Below the pieces are notes generated by a model. That model had not been told where the DNA came from, did not search any database, and saw only the letters and a list, made by a program, of their open reading frames with translations. A stretch of 64,000 bases of DNA from Streptomyces cacaoi. Its GTDB lineage: Bacteria; Actinomycetota; Actinomycetes; Streptomycetales; Streptomycetaceae. A program made the position numbers and the translations under genes. The DNA lies in contig NZ_BJMM01000028.1 in the NCBI RefSeq assembly GCF_006539165.1, positions 1 to 64,000 of the forward strand, read 5' to 3'. Of the stretch, positions 50,326-58,024 are shown piece after piece; position 1 is the stretch's first letter, and each line of letters begins with the position of its first letter.

Positions 50326-51240
50326 TCAGCCGGAGACCGTCCGCCAGAACCCGGCCAGGGCGCGCGCCGTCTCCCCGGGCCGTTCGGCGTTGGGGGAGTG
50401 CCCGGTGCCGGGCACGACGGTGCGCCGCGCGCCCAGCCGCCGCGCCATCGCGTCCAGCTGCGGAACCGGCCATGCGTCGTCCTCCGCGCCCGAGACCACA
50501 TGGAACGGCAGGGCCAGCCCGGCGAGTTCGGTCACCCGGTCCGGCTCCTCGCGCAACTGCCGTCCCGTGGCGACGAGTTGCTCGGGCACCGTGCTCAGCC
50601 AGCGGCGCCGCAGGAACTCCTCCACCTCGGCCGGTGTCCCCGCCGCCTCCGCCTCGGAGTACGGGGCCTGCCCCGCGGCACCCGGCGACTGGTCCAGGGC
50701 CCGCATCGCCTCCCAGACCTGTGCCATGCCCATCGACGACAGCGCGCCCAGCAGCAGTTCGACCCGGTGCTGCTGGGACGCGGAGACCGCGCCCGGGCCG
50801 CTGCTGAGCACCGTCAGCGAGGCGAACGGCTCCGGACCGAGCAGTACGGCGGCCCGCGCCACCAGCCCGCCCAGCGAATGCCCCAGCAGATGCACCGGCC
50901 GGCCGCCGGCCCCCGCGCCCAGGGCCGCCGCCAGCGCCCGCACATCGCGGGCCAGCTCCTCCTGCGCGTAGGCCGCCTCGGCCCGCGGCCCGCCCGACTC
51001 GAACTGGCCGCGCCCGTCGACCGCCACCACCCGGAACCCGGCGGCGTCCAGCGGCTCCAGCAGGCCGATGAAGTCCTCCTTGCTCCCGGTGAACCCCGGC
51101 AGCAGCAGCGCCACGGGCCGCGCCCCGGGGCCTGCGGCGCCCCCGTCGCCCGTGTCGTGGACGGCGAACTCGCCGCGCTCGGTGGCCAGACGGTACGCCC
51201 GGGCACACGGCGGCAGGGTGAGGAACGGCGGCCTGCTCAT
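50326..51240 (-). CDS. alpha/beta hydrolase
   Basis: A 304-aa alpha/beta-hydrolase-fold protein. The nucleophile elbow is GHSLGG (Ser), the oxyanion region is LLLPGFTGSKED, and the Asp/His pair is in VVSGAEDDAWPVPQLD and PGTGHSPNAERP. No signal peptide. The substrate is unknown; the sequence fits the general esterase/lipase/haloperoxidase group. ATG at 51240 is the first in frame. It is transcribed after the helicase gene on the same strand, but a terminator hairpin lies between them. Confidence 0.88.
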   Translation of the reverse strand: MSRPPFLTLPPCARAYRLATERGEFAVHDTGDGGAAGPGARPVALLLPGFTGSKEDFIGLLEPLDAAGFRVVAVDGRGQFESGGPRAEAAYAQEELARDVRALAAALGAGAGGRPVHLLGHSLGGLVARAAVLLGPEPFASLTVLSSGPGAVSASQQHRVELLLGALSSMGMAQVWEAMRALDQSPGAAGQAPYSEAEAAGTPAEVEEFLRRRWLSTVPEQLVATGRQLREEPDRVTELAGLALPFHVVSGAEDDAWPVPQLDAMARRLGARRTVVPGTGHSPNAERPGETARALAGFWRTVSG

Positions 51241-51264
51241 ACGAGGACGCTACCCGTGGCACGA

Positions 51265-51295
51265 CGAAGGCCCCCACGACGGGTGGGGGCCTTCG
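51265..51295 (-). terminator. 13-bp hairpin after helicase gene
   Basis: Perfect 13-bp arms with a 5-nt loop GACGG, 69 nt downstream of the helicase stop and just upstream of the hydrolase start. It should separate the two transcripts. Confidence 0.65.
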
Positions 51296-51363
51296 GGACG
51301 TCACGCGGGGCCGCCGGGCCCTACGGGAAACCCCCGCAGGGGCTCCCGGAGGCCCACGGAGGC

Positions 51364-53058
51364 TCAGCCTTCCTGCTGCTCCGGGGCGGCCGCGGCCGCG
51401 CCGCCCGAGCGGGAGCGCGAACGGGTCCTGCGGCGGCGGGGCTTGCGCGCCTCACCGGCGGCCTCGCCCTCGCCCGCCGTGCCGCCGCCGGCGGCCTCGG
51501 CCGCGGGGGCGGATCCGGCCTCGGCGCTCTCCGGGCGCGCGGGGTGGGAACCGGCCGAGCGGGTGCGCCGGCGCCGCGGCTTGCGCGGTGCGGCGCCCTC
51601 GGCGGTCGCGGTCGCCTCCTCGGCCGCCGCCGAGCCCTCGCCCGCGGACGCCGCCGGTGCGGTGCCCTCGGCGTCCTGCTCGCGCAGCGCGCCCCGGGTG
51701 CGCCGGCGCTGCCGCGGCTTGCGCTGCGGGCGCTCACGCTCGGTGCGCGCGCCCTTGCCGCGCTGCCGGGCGCCGGGCTCGCCGAGATCCTCGATCTCCT
51801 CGGCCGCCAGTCCGGCCCGGGTGCGCTCCGCACGCGGCAGCGTGCCCTTGGCGCCCTCCGGGATGCCCAGCTCGGCGAAGAGGTGCGGCGAGGTGGAGTA
51901 CGTCTCCTCCGGGTCGTTGAAGTCCAGCTCCAGCGCCTTGTTGATCAGCTGCCAGCGGGGGACGTCGTCCCAGTCGACCAGCGTGACGGCGGTACCCGAG
52001 GCGCCCGCGCGGCCGGTGCGGCCGATGCGGTGCAGATAGGTCTTCTCGTCCTCGGGCGTCTGGTAGTTGATCACGTGGGTGACGCCGTCGACGTCGATAC
52101 CGCGGGCCGCCACATCGGTGCACACCAGCACATCGACCTTGCCGTTACGGAAGGCGCGCAGCGCCTGCTCGCGCGCCCCCTGGCCCAGGTCGCCGTGGAC
52201 GGCACCGGCGGCGAAGCCGCGGCGGGAGAGCTGCTCGGCGACATCGGCAGCGGTGCGCTTCGTCCGGCAGAAGATCATCGCGAGCCCGCGGCCCTCGGCC
52301 TGGAGGATGCGCGCGACCATCTCCGGCTTGTCGAGCGAGTGCGCCCGGTAGACGTGCTGCTCGGTGTTGGCCACCGTCTGGCCCTCGTCGTCCGGCGCGG
52401 TGGCCCGGATGTGCGTGGGCTGGCTCATGTACCGGCGGGCGAGCGAGATCACCTGGCCCGGCATCGTCGCGGAGAAGAGCATCGTCTGCCGGCGGGTGGG
52501 CAGCATCTCGATGATCTTCTCGACGTCGGGCAGGAAGCCCAGGTCGAGCATTTCGTCCGCCTCGTCCAGCACGAGCGTGCGGATCTCGGACAGACGCAGC
52601 TTCTTCTGGCCCGCGAGATCCAGCAGCCGGCCGGGCGTGCCGACGACGACGTCGACGCCCTTGTTCAGCGCCTCGATCTGCGGCTCGTACGCACGGCCGC
52701 CGTAGATGGACAGAACCCGGACATTGCGCACCTTGCCGGCCGTGAGCAGGTCGTTGGTGACCTGCTGGCACAGCTCGCGGGTCGGAACGACGACCAGCGC
52801 CTGCGGCGCGTCCGTCAGCTCCTCGGGCCGCGCACGGCCCAGCTCGGCATCGGCGGGGACGGTGACCGACTCCAGCAGCGGAAGTCCGAAGCCCAGCGTC
52901 TTGCCGGTGCCGGTCTTCGCCTGACCGATGACGTCGGTGCCCGCGAGGGCCACCGGAAGCGTCATCTCCTGGATCGGGAACGGTGTGGTGATGCCGACGG
53001 CCTCCAGGGCCTCGGCCGTCTCGGAGAGAATCCCGAGATCTCGAAACGTGGTGGACAG
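51364..53058 (-). CDS. DEAD/DEAH box RNA helicase (RhlE-like), non-canonical start
   Basis: An RNA helicase of about 564 aa. All motifs are present: Q motif GITTPFPIQ, motif I AKTGTGKT, VVPTREL, GTPGRLLD, DEAD, SAT, and HRIGRTGRAG. The C-terminal 150 residues are Ala/Glu-rich with three basic patches (RKPRQRRRTRG, RKPRRRRTRSAG, RKPRRRRTRSRS), likely RNA-binding. The Q motif needs a start upstream of the first in-frame ATG (52965), yet no ATG, GTG or TTG occurs before an in-frame TGA at 53131-53133. CTG at 53058, which has AGAGG 8 nt upstream, is the best candidate, so a non-standard start, a sequencing error or a frameshift must be considered. Confidence 0.88.
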   Translation of the reverse strand: MSTTFRDLGILSETAEALEAVGITTPFPIQEMTLPVALAGTDVIGQAKTGTGKTLGFGLPLLESVTVPADAELGRARPEELTDAPQALVVVPTRELCQQVTNDLLTAGKVRNVRVLSIYGGRAYEPQIEALNKGVDVVVGTPGRLLDLAGQKKLRLSEIRTLVLDEADEMLDLGFLPDVEKIIEMLPTRRQTMLFSATMPGQVISLARRYMSQPTHIRATAPDDEGQTVANTEQHVYRAHSLDKPEMVARILQAEGRGLAMIFCRTKRTAADVAEQLSRRGFAAGAVHGDLGQGAREQALRAFRNGKVDVLVCTDVAARGIDVDGVTHVINYQTPEDEKTYLHRIGRTGRAGASGTAVTLVDWDDVPRWQLINKALELDFNDPEETYSTSPHLFAELGIPEGAKGTLPRAERTRAGLAAEEIEDLGEPGARQRGKGARTERERPQRKPRQRRRTRGALREQDAEGTAPAASAGEGSAAAEEATATAEGAAPRKPRRRRTRSAGSHPARPESAEAGSAPAAEAAGGGTAGEGEAAGEARKPRRRRTRSRSRSGGAAAAAPEQQEG

Positions 53059-53543
53059 GATGCTTGCCTCTTCTGTGTGACGCGCGAGCCTGGGCGCCGG
53101 CGTCGGGCGGTCCAGCGGAGCGGGAGAGGGTCACCACCGCGCCGCGGAGGCCGTGTCCGCGATGCACCCGATGTACTCGAAGGAACGGTGTCCTCGCCGT
53201 ACTCGATGCACTCGCCGTACTCGGCCCGCCTGGCGGCGCGGGACCTCTGGCTCTCGCTCGAAGCGCCCCACTCGCGCGAGCGGTCCCTCTCAACGCGGCC
53301 CGTGCCGGGGAGCACGGGCCAGGCGAAAGGCTGTCGGGTCGGAGCCGATCGGGCCACCGACCGGGCATCCGCATATCTCGAACGAGCCCACTCATGTGGC
53401 GGGCCCAATATCACTGTACCCCGGATCCGCGCATGTGTACCGGGGCGATTGTTGTGTACGAGTTTCCCGGGAGCACCCGGTACAGGCTGCGCTGCCGGAA
53501 CCGGGGGCTTCCCTGCCTGGTGACGAAAGCTATCGTGCGAGGT
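53059..53543. other. 485-bp divergent region between helicase and ferritin-like genes
   Basis: No gene assigned. The first 75 nt may encode the N-terminus of the helicase if its true start lies further upstream. Around 53160-53230 the words GATGCACTCG and CCGTACTCG recur in a short degenerate repeat. TATCGT at 53531-53536 lies 7 nt before the ferritin-like ATG and may be its -10 box. Confidence 0.5.
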
Positions 53544-54332
53544 ATGGAGACGTCTGACAAGCCCGCCGCCGCAGCAGCCCGATCAGCCGCAGCAGACGGG
53601 GCCGCCGCAGAAGAAGGTGCGGCCGCGCCCGGGCCCACCGGGATCGCCGCCCAGGACTGGGAGACGGCGTCCGCCGAGCCCACCTACCGCGCGGCGGTCA
53701 TCGACCTGCTGGGCGCGCTGGCCTACGGGGAGCTGGCGGCCTTCGAGCGGCTGGCCGAGGACGCCAAGCTCGCCCCGACGCTCGCGGACAAGGCCGAGCT
53801 GGCCTCGATGGCCTCGGCCGAGTTCCACCACTTCGAGAAGCTGCGTGAGCGGCTGGCCCGGATCGACGCCGAGCCGACCGCGGCCATGGAGCCCTTCGCC
53901 GCGGCCCTGGACGAGTTCCACCGCCAGACGGCGCCCTCGGACTGGCTGGAGGGCCTGATCAAGGCGTACGTCGGCGACTCGATCGCCTCGGACTTCTACC
54001 GCGAGGTCGCGGCCCGGCTGGACTCCGACACCCGCGATCTCGTGCTGGGCGTCCTCGCCGACACCGGGCACTCCAGCTTCGCCGTGGAGAAGGTGCGCGC
54101 CGCGATCGAGGCCGACCCCCGGGTCGGCGGCCGGCTGGCGCTGTGGGCCCGGCGGCTGATGGGGGAGGCCCTCTCCCAGGCCCAGCGGGTCGTGGCCGAC
54201 CGGGACGCGCTCTCGACGATGCTCGTCGGCGGCGTCGCGGACGGCTTCGACCTGGCAGAGGTCGGAAAGATGTTCTCCCGGATCACCGAGGCCCACACCA
54301 AGCGGATGGCCGCCCTCGGCCTCGCCGCCTGA
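53544..54332 (+). CDS. ferritin-like domain protein (MiaE-like fold)
   Basis: A 262-aa protein. After an Ala-rich N-terminus (about 45 residues), helices carry di-iron-type residues: YGELAAFERLAEDAK, ASAEFHHFEKLRERL, ADTGHSSFAVEKVRAAIE and GEALSQAQRVVADR. The family is related to the tRNA hydroxylase MiaE and occurs next to the RhlE-like helicase in mycobacteria (Rv3210c) as I recall. The substrate is unknown. ATG at 53544 has no Shine-Dalgarno but follows TATCGT closely. A strong bidirectional terminator follows. Confidence 0.85.
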   Translation: METSDKPAAAAARSAAADGAAAEEGAAAPGPTGIAAQDWETASAEPTYRAAVIDLLGALAYGELAAFERLAEDAKLAPTLADKAELASMASAEFHHFEKLRERLARIDAEPTAAMEPFAAALDEFHRQTAPSDWLEGLIKAYVGDSIASDFYREVAARLDSDTRDLVLGVLADTGHSSFAVEKVRAAIEADPRVGGRLALWARRLMGEALSQAQRVVADRDALSTMLVGGVADGFDLAEVGKMFSRITEAHTKRMAALGLAA

Positions 54333-54363
54333 CCGCGCGCCGGACGGCTCCGCCGCACGACGA

Positions 54364-54410
54364 CGGCCGGGCCCCCGGCGGCCTGTGGTGAGCCGCCGGG
54401 AGCCCGGCCG
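54364..54410. terminator. 18-bp hairpin between convergent genes
   Basis: 18-bp arms with one mismatch and a 9-nt loop, 32 nt after the ferritin-like stop and 24 nt before the stop of the minus-strand small membrane gene. Confidence 0.7.
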
Positions 54411-54433
54411 GAATGCTGTCGGTGGCGCCGGTG

Positions 54434-54718
54434 TCAGGGGATGCGCAGCGGGTCCTGCCGCCACTGCCTGCGGGCCGGCTTCTCGTCCCTGAGCAGCAGG
54501 GACAGCAGCGCCGCGCTCACTCCGAGCGCACAGGCGAGCGCCACCAGGCTGTGCCCGGGGCCGAGGACGACGTGGGTGATGAGCCCGCCGACGAGCGCCG
54601 CCACGGGGCCCGTCGCGAGGACGAGCCTGCGGTCGGGGAGCCGGCCGGAGAAGCGCCGGTCGGCGACGAGGGCGAGGGCGATGCCGAGGGCTGCGGAGCC
54701 GAGAGCCTCCCAGAACAC
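54434..54718 (-). CDS. small membrane protein
   Basis: A 94-aa protein with about three membrane segments (EALGSAALGIALALVAD; LVLATGPVAALVGGLITHVV; LVALACALGVSAALLSLLLR) and a basic C-terminus (KPARRQWRQDPLRIP). GTG at 54718 is chosen because GAGGAGG lies 5 nt upstream; an in-frame TTG further up would add a Pro/Arg-rich, non-membrane stretch. It occupies the position of Rv3209-type genes in the mycobacterial order. Function unknown. Confidence 0.75.
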   Translation of the reverse strand: MFWEALGSAALGIALALVADRRFSGRLPDRRLVLATGPVAALVGGLITHVVLGPGHSLVALACALGVSAALLSLLLRDEKPARRQWRQDPLRIP

Positions 54719-55035
54719 GAGGGCCTCCTCGTCGGGTGCGGGGCCGGGGGCCCGGCCGCGGTGCGAATCGGACGTTTCCGGTCTCCCCCTCGGAACGGGG
54801 GGTGAAACGCGGCCGGAGCCCGTGCCGGGGGCGCGTTGGTGCTCCTGGCGCAACCCGGGTGCCTCCGCCGGTACCCTTCGGCCCCGAATCGGGGACGTAC
54901 CTGGTCAGAGGGGGTATTCAGAGGGGGTACGGCGCGTTCCGTGGCGCTCTTGCGGGATCCAGCGGACACGGTGGGCACGGCGGGCGCCGCCGGATAGGGA
55001 GTGATCTGTTCCGGTGTGTGCGGCCGGAGATACGA

Positions 55036-55069
55036 AGCGGCGGCCCCGGGATCACCCGGAGCCGCCGCT
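55036..55069 (-). terminator. hairpin after DUF3107 gene
   Basis: 9-bp arms AGCGGCGGC and GCCGCCGCT, one mismatch, then 5 further pairs and the loop ATCA, 28 nt downstream of the DUF3107 stop. Confidence 0.65.
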
Positions 55070-55097
55070 GGGTTCGGACGAGAGGCGCCCGACGCGG

Positions 55098-55325
55098 TCA
55101 GATGGTGCCGAAACCGACCTTGCGCCCGGACACCTCACCGATCTCGACATAGGCGATGCGGTCGGCCGGAACGAGGATCTTGCGACCGTGCTCGTCGGCC
55201 AGGCTGAGCACACCGGAACCACGGCCCAGCGCCTCGCTCACCGCGTTCTCGACCTCGTCGGGAGCCTGCTTGCTCTCGAAGACGATCTCGCGGGGCGCGT
55301 GCTGCACGCCGATCTTGACCTCCAC
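55098..55325 (-). CDS. DUF3107 domain-containing protein
   Basis: A 75-aa soluble protein, MEVKIGVQHAPREIVFESKQ at the start and YVEIGEVSGRKVGFGTI at the end. It matches the actinobacterial DUF3107 family (TB9.4/Rv3208A in M. tuberculosis as I recall), of unknown function. The ATG at 55325 is preceded by GGAG. It is on the same strand as the TetR gene 192 nt upstream and may be in its transcript. Confidence 0.92.
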   Translation of the reverse strand: MEVKIGVQHAPREIVFESKQAPDEVENAVSEALGRGSGVLSLADEHGRKILVPADRIAYVEIGEVSGRKVGFGTI

Positions 55326-55516
55326 GGCTATGTCCCTCCGACGTCTGCGTTTCCCCTGGCGAAGCCGGGGTGTGATGCGCGGCCAGCCGCGCCGTACGGA
55401 GCAACCCTAGCCCGCCCGGGCCCCACCGAGGTGGCGTGCTCCCACGCCCGCAGCGAACACCGCGCCGGGCCGTGCCGTGCACCGGGGCAGACGGGCAACG
55501 CCGGGGCGGCGCCCGG

Positions 55517-56140
55517 TCACTGGAGGGGGAAGCCGGCGATGCCGCGCCAGGAGAGCGACGAGATCAGCTTCGCCGCGGCGTCCCGGGGGATCTTCTGGCC
55601 GGCGCCCAGCCAGTACCGGGCCGTGATCTGGGCCATGCCGCACAGCCCGACGGCCAGCAGCATCGACTGCTCGGACGGCAGCTTGGTGTCCTCCGCGATG
55701 ACCTCGCTGACGGCCTGGGCGCAGTCCAGGCTCACCTTGTCCACCCGCTCGCGCACCGCGGGCTCGTTCGTCAGATCCGACTCGAACACCAGCCGGAAGG
55801 CGCCGCCCTCGTCCTCGACGAAGGCGAAGTAGGCGTCCATGGTGGCCGCGACGCGCTGCTTGTTGTCCGTCGTCGAGCCCAGGGCCGAGCGGACGGCCTG
55901 GAGCAGGGCGTCGCAGTGCTGGTCGAGCAGTGCGAGATAGAGGTCGAGCTTGCCCGGGAAGTGCTGGTAGAGCACCGGTTTGCTGACGCCCGCGCGGTCG
56001 GCGATGTCGTCCATCGCCGCCGCGTGGTACCCCTGCGCGACGAAGACCTCCTGGGCTGCTCCCAGGAGCTGATTGCGCCGGGCCCGGCGGGGCAGACGCG
56101 TGCCACGCGGGCGGGCTTCGGTCTGCTCGATGGCTGCCAC
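55517..56140 (-). CDS. TetR family transcriptional regulator
   Basis: A 207-aa regulator. The N-terminal helix-turn-helix is DDIADRAGVSKPVLYQHFPGKLDLY within an arginine-rich N-terminus (LPRRARRNQLLGAAQEVF). The C-terminal ligand domain has no diagnostic residues I can read. It is the homologue of the Rv3208 type. A dyad at 56188-56202 just upstream is a candidate autoregulatory operator. Ligand and targets are unknown. Confidence 0.93.
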   Translation of the reverse strand: MAAIEQTEARPRGTRLPRRARRNQLLGAAQEVFVAQGYHAAAMDDIADRAGVSKPVLYQHFPGKLDLYLALLDQHCDALLQAVRSALGSTTDNKQRVAATMDAYFAFVEDEGGAFRLVFESDLTNEPAVRERVDKVSLDCAQAVSEVIAEDTKLPSEQSMLLAVGLCGMAQITARYWLGAGQKIPRDAAAKLISSLSWRGIAGFPLQ

Positions 56141-56187
56141 GCCGCCTCCTTGGTGTTCCGAGCGCTCACTGCGCTGCGCCCGCCATC

Positions 56188-56202
56188 GTACTTTTGAGTA
56201 AC
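56188..56202. promoter_or_regulatory. GTACTTTTGAGTAAC dyad, candidate TetR operator
   Basis: GTACT and AGTAAC flank TTTG, about 48-62 bp upstream of the tetR start on the minus strand. It is an AT-rich spot of the size expected for a TetR site. Confidence 0.45.
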
Positions 56203-56260
56203 AGGAGTGTGTGCTCCGCGGGCCGAGATTTTCCCCGGACCCGGCGCCGGACGTGGTGCT

Positions 56261-56503
56261 TTATCGGTACTCGTCCTCGTTCAGCTCCACCACGCGGCTC
56301 TGCTCGGCCGCGTCCGCGGGATCGACCTCCGCCGATCCGTGCTCGGCCGGCAGCTCGTCCCGTTGGTGCTCCACCTCGGCCTGCTGCTCGGCCGCGTCCG
56401 CCTCGGGGGCCTCCGGGTCGGCGGTCTCCTCCGGCTCGGCTCCGCGGCCGGCGTTCTCCTGGACGTCCTCGAAGGTGTCCGGGTCGGTCGGGTCGACGGA
56501 CAT
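56261..56503 (-). CDS. small acidic protein, unknown function
   Basis: An 80-aa very acidic protein, MSVDPTDPDTFEDVQENAGR at the start, rich in Glu, Asp and Ala throughout, ending SRVVELNEDEYR. No fold or membrane segment is expected and no family is recognised. ATG at 56503 is preceded by a purine-rich GGGGGAG Shine-Dalgarno and, further up, by three AGGAAAGGCCC repeats. TAGGCT about 65 nt upstream (complement of 56571-56576) may be the -10 box. Composition argues for a real, expressed small protein. Confidence 0.65.
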   Translation of the reverse strand: MSVDPTDPDTFEDVQENAGRGAEPEETADPEAPEADAAEQQAEVEHQRDELPAEHGSAEVDPADAAEQSRVVELNEDEYR

Positions 56504-56523
56504 TCCGGCTCCCCCTTTCCTGC

Positions 56524-56556
56524 TTTTCTGGGCCTTTCCTGGGCCTTTCCTGGGCA
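56524..56556. repeat. three tandem 11-bp repeats in the leader of the acidic gene
   Basis: TTTCCTGGGCC-type units at 56524, 56535 and 56546. On the minus strand they read as AGGAAAGGCCC-like purine-rich words, each resembling a Shine-Dalgarno, between the likely promoter and the true start. Confidence 0.7.
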
Positions 56557-56919
56557 CAGGCCCTTCGTCGAGCCTAGGTTCGCCGCGGACGGCGTGCATT
56601 CCACGCCCGGGCGCCGGGCGCTGCCGCGCGGGCGCCCCGGGAGCGGCCGTGGATCCCTGCGGGTTCCCCGCGACCGCCCGTCCCGAACGTGCCGGACCGG
56701 CGGGTGTTCCGCTGTCTTCCGCGGCGGTCCGGCGTTCGGCGGCTTGCGGCGGCGTTCCGGGGGCGGGGGGCGTTCGGGCGGTGCGCGCGGAGCGGGCCCG
56801 CGGGCGTCGTACGAGGCGGGAGGACGTGTGCGCCCCGGTGATCCCGGGTGTGCGACCGTGTGCGACTGTGCGCTTCCGGCTGTGATGGTGAACACGTGAG
56901 GGGGCATGTGATCGTCTCG

Positions 56920-56925
56920 TAACAT
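56920..56925 (+). promoter_or_regulatory. -10 box TAACAT of alpha/beta hydrolase gene, leaderless transcript likely
   Basis: TAACAT ends 7 nt before the ATG at 56933. No Shine-Dalgarno. Confidence 0.45.
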
Positions 56926-56932
56926 TGGCCCC

Positions 56933-58024
56933 ATGTCGTCCACCGAGCAGCCGGGAGCCCGTATCGCAGTGCCCGCCACAGGGTCACCGGATACCTTCGA
57001 CGGCCCGTCCCCGGCCGGGCCGGTGCGGCACTCCCGCTCCCGGGTCGCCGCTCACGAGACGCTCCGGACGGTCCCGCTGCCCGGCCTGACGCTCGCCGTG
57101 CGCGGCGTGCGGCGCGAGCCCGGATCCGCCGCTCTGCCGCCCGCGCTCCATGTTCACGGGCTCGGCGGCTCCTCCCTCAACTTCACGCCGCTGATGGCCG
57201 AACTCGCCGACGAGGTGGACGGCGAGGCCCTCGACCTTCCCGGGTTCGGCGACTCCCCGCCGCCCGACGACGGCGACTACTCCGTCTCCGGACACGCCCG
57301 CGCCGTCATCCGGTACCTGGACGCCGCCGGGCGCGGCCCCGTGCACCTGGTGGGCAACTCGCTGGGCGGCACCGTGGTGACGCGCGTGGCCGCCGTCCGG
57401 CCCGACCTCGTGCGGACGCTGACGCTCGTCTCGCCCGCGCTGCCCGAGATACCCCCGCAGCGCACCGCGTGGCCCACCGTGATGCTCGCCGTGCCCGGAG
57501 TGGCCGGGCTGTTCGGCCGGCTCACCCGCGACTGGACGCCGGAGCAGCGCACCGGCGGTGTGCTGGGCCTGTGCTACGGCGACCCGGGGCGGGTCGCGCC
57601 CGAGGACTTCGCCGTCGCCGCCGAGGAGTACCGGCGCCGGCTCACGCTCCCCTACTTCTGGGACGCCATGGTGCGCTCCGTGCGGGGTCTGGTGGACGCC
57701 TACACCCTCGGCGGGCAGCACGCGCTGTGGCGGCAGGCCGAGCGGGTGCTCGCCCCGACCCTCCTGATCTACGGCGGACGCGACCAGCTGGTCTCGTTCC
57801 GGATGGCCCGCCGCGCGTCGGCCGCCTTCCGGGAGTCCCGGTTGCTCGCACTGCCGGACGCGGGGCACGTCGCGATGATGGAATACCCCGGGATCGTGGC
57901 GGACGCCGTCCGCGAACTGCTCGACGACACGGACCGGGCAGCCCGGCGTGCCGGCGCCCGCACAGCCGCGGAGGACGTCGCAGCCGCAGCATCATCCGCC
58001 CCGGCGACCCGGAAAGGTGACTAG
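56933..58024 (+). CDS. alpha/beta hydrolase
   Basis: A 363-aa alpha/beta-hydrolase-fold protein. The oxyanion region is HVHGLGGSSLNF, the nucleophile elbow GNSLGG, the acid in IYGGRDQLVSF and the histidine in LPDAGHVAMMEYP. No signal peptide. The substrate is unknown. Its stop codon shares the last base with the GTG of the following DUF3152 gene, so the two are tightly coupled. The pairing with DUF3152 is conserved in actinobacteria as I recall, which may point to a shared envelope-related role. Confidence 0.9.
   Translation: MSSTEQPGARIAVPATGSPDTFDGPSPAGPVRHSRSRVAAHETLRTVPLPGLTLAVRGVRREPGSAALPPALHVHGLGGSSLNFTPLMAELADEVDGEALDLPGFGDSPPPDDGDYSVSGHARAVIRYLDAAGRGPVHLVGNSLGGTVVTRVAAVRPDLVRTLTLVSPALPEIPPQRTAWPTVMLAVPGVAGLFGRLTRDWTPEQRTGGVLGLCYGDPGRVAPEDFAVAAEEYRRRLTLPYFWDAMVRSVRGLVDAYTLGGQHALWRQAERVLAPTLLIYGGRDQLVSFRMARRASAAFRESRLLALPDAGHVAMMEYPGIVADAVRELLDDTDRAARRAGARTAAEDVAAAASSAPATRKGD

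Larger units (their letters stand above)
56504..56932. other. 429-bp divergent region
   Basis: Between the small acidic gene and the plus-strand hydrolase. It contains the 11-bp repeat array at 56524-56556 and a -10-like TAGGCT for the minus strand near 56571. A plain GC-rich stretch follows without recognisable elements, then TAACAT directly before the hydrolase ATG. No gene is assigned. Confidence 0.55.
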
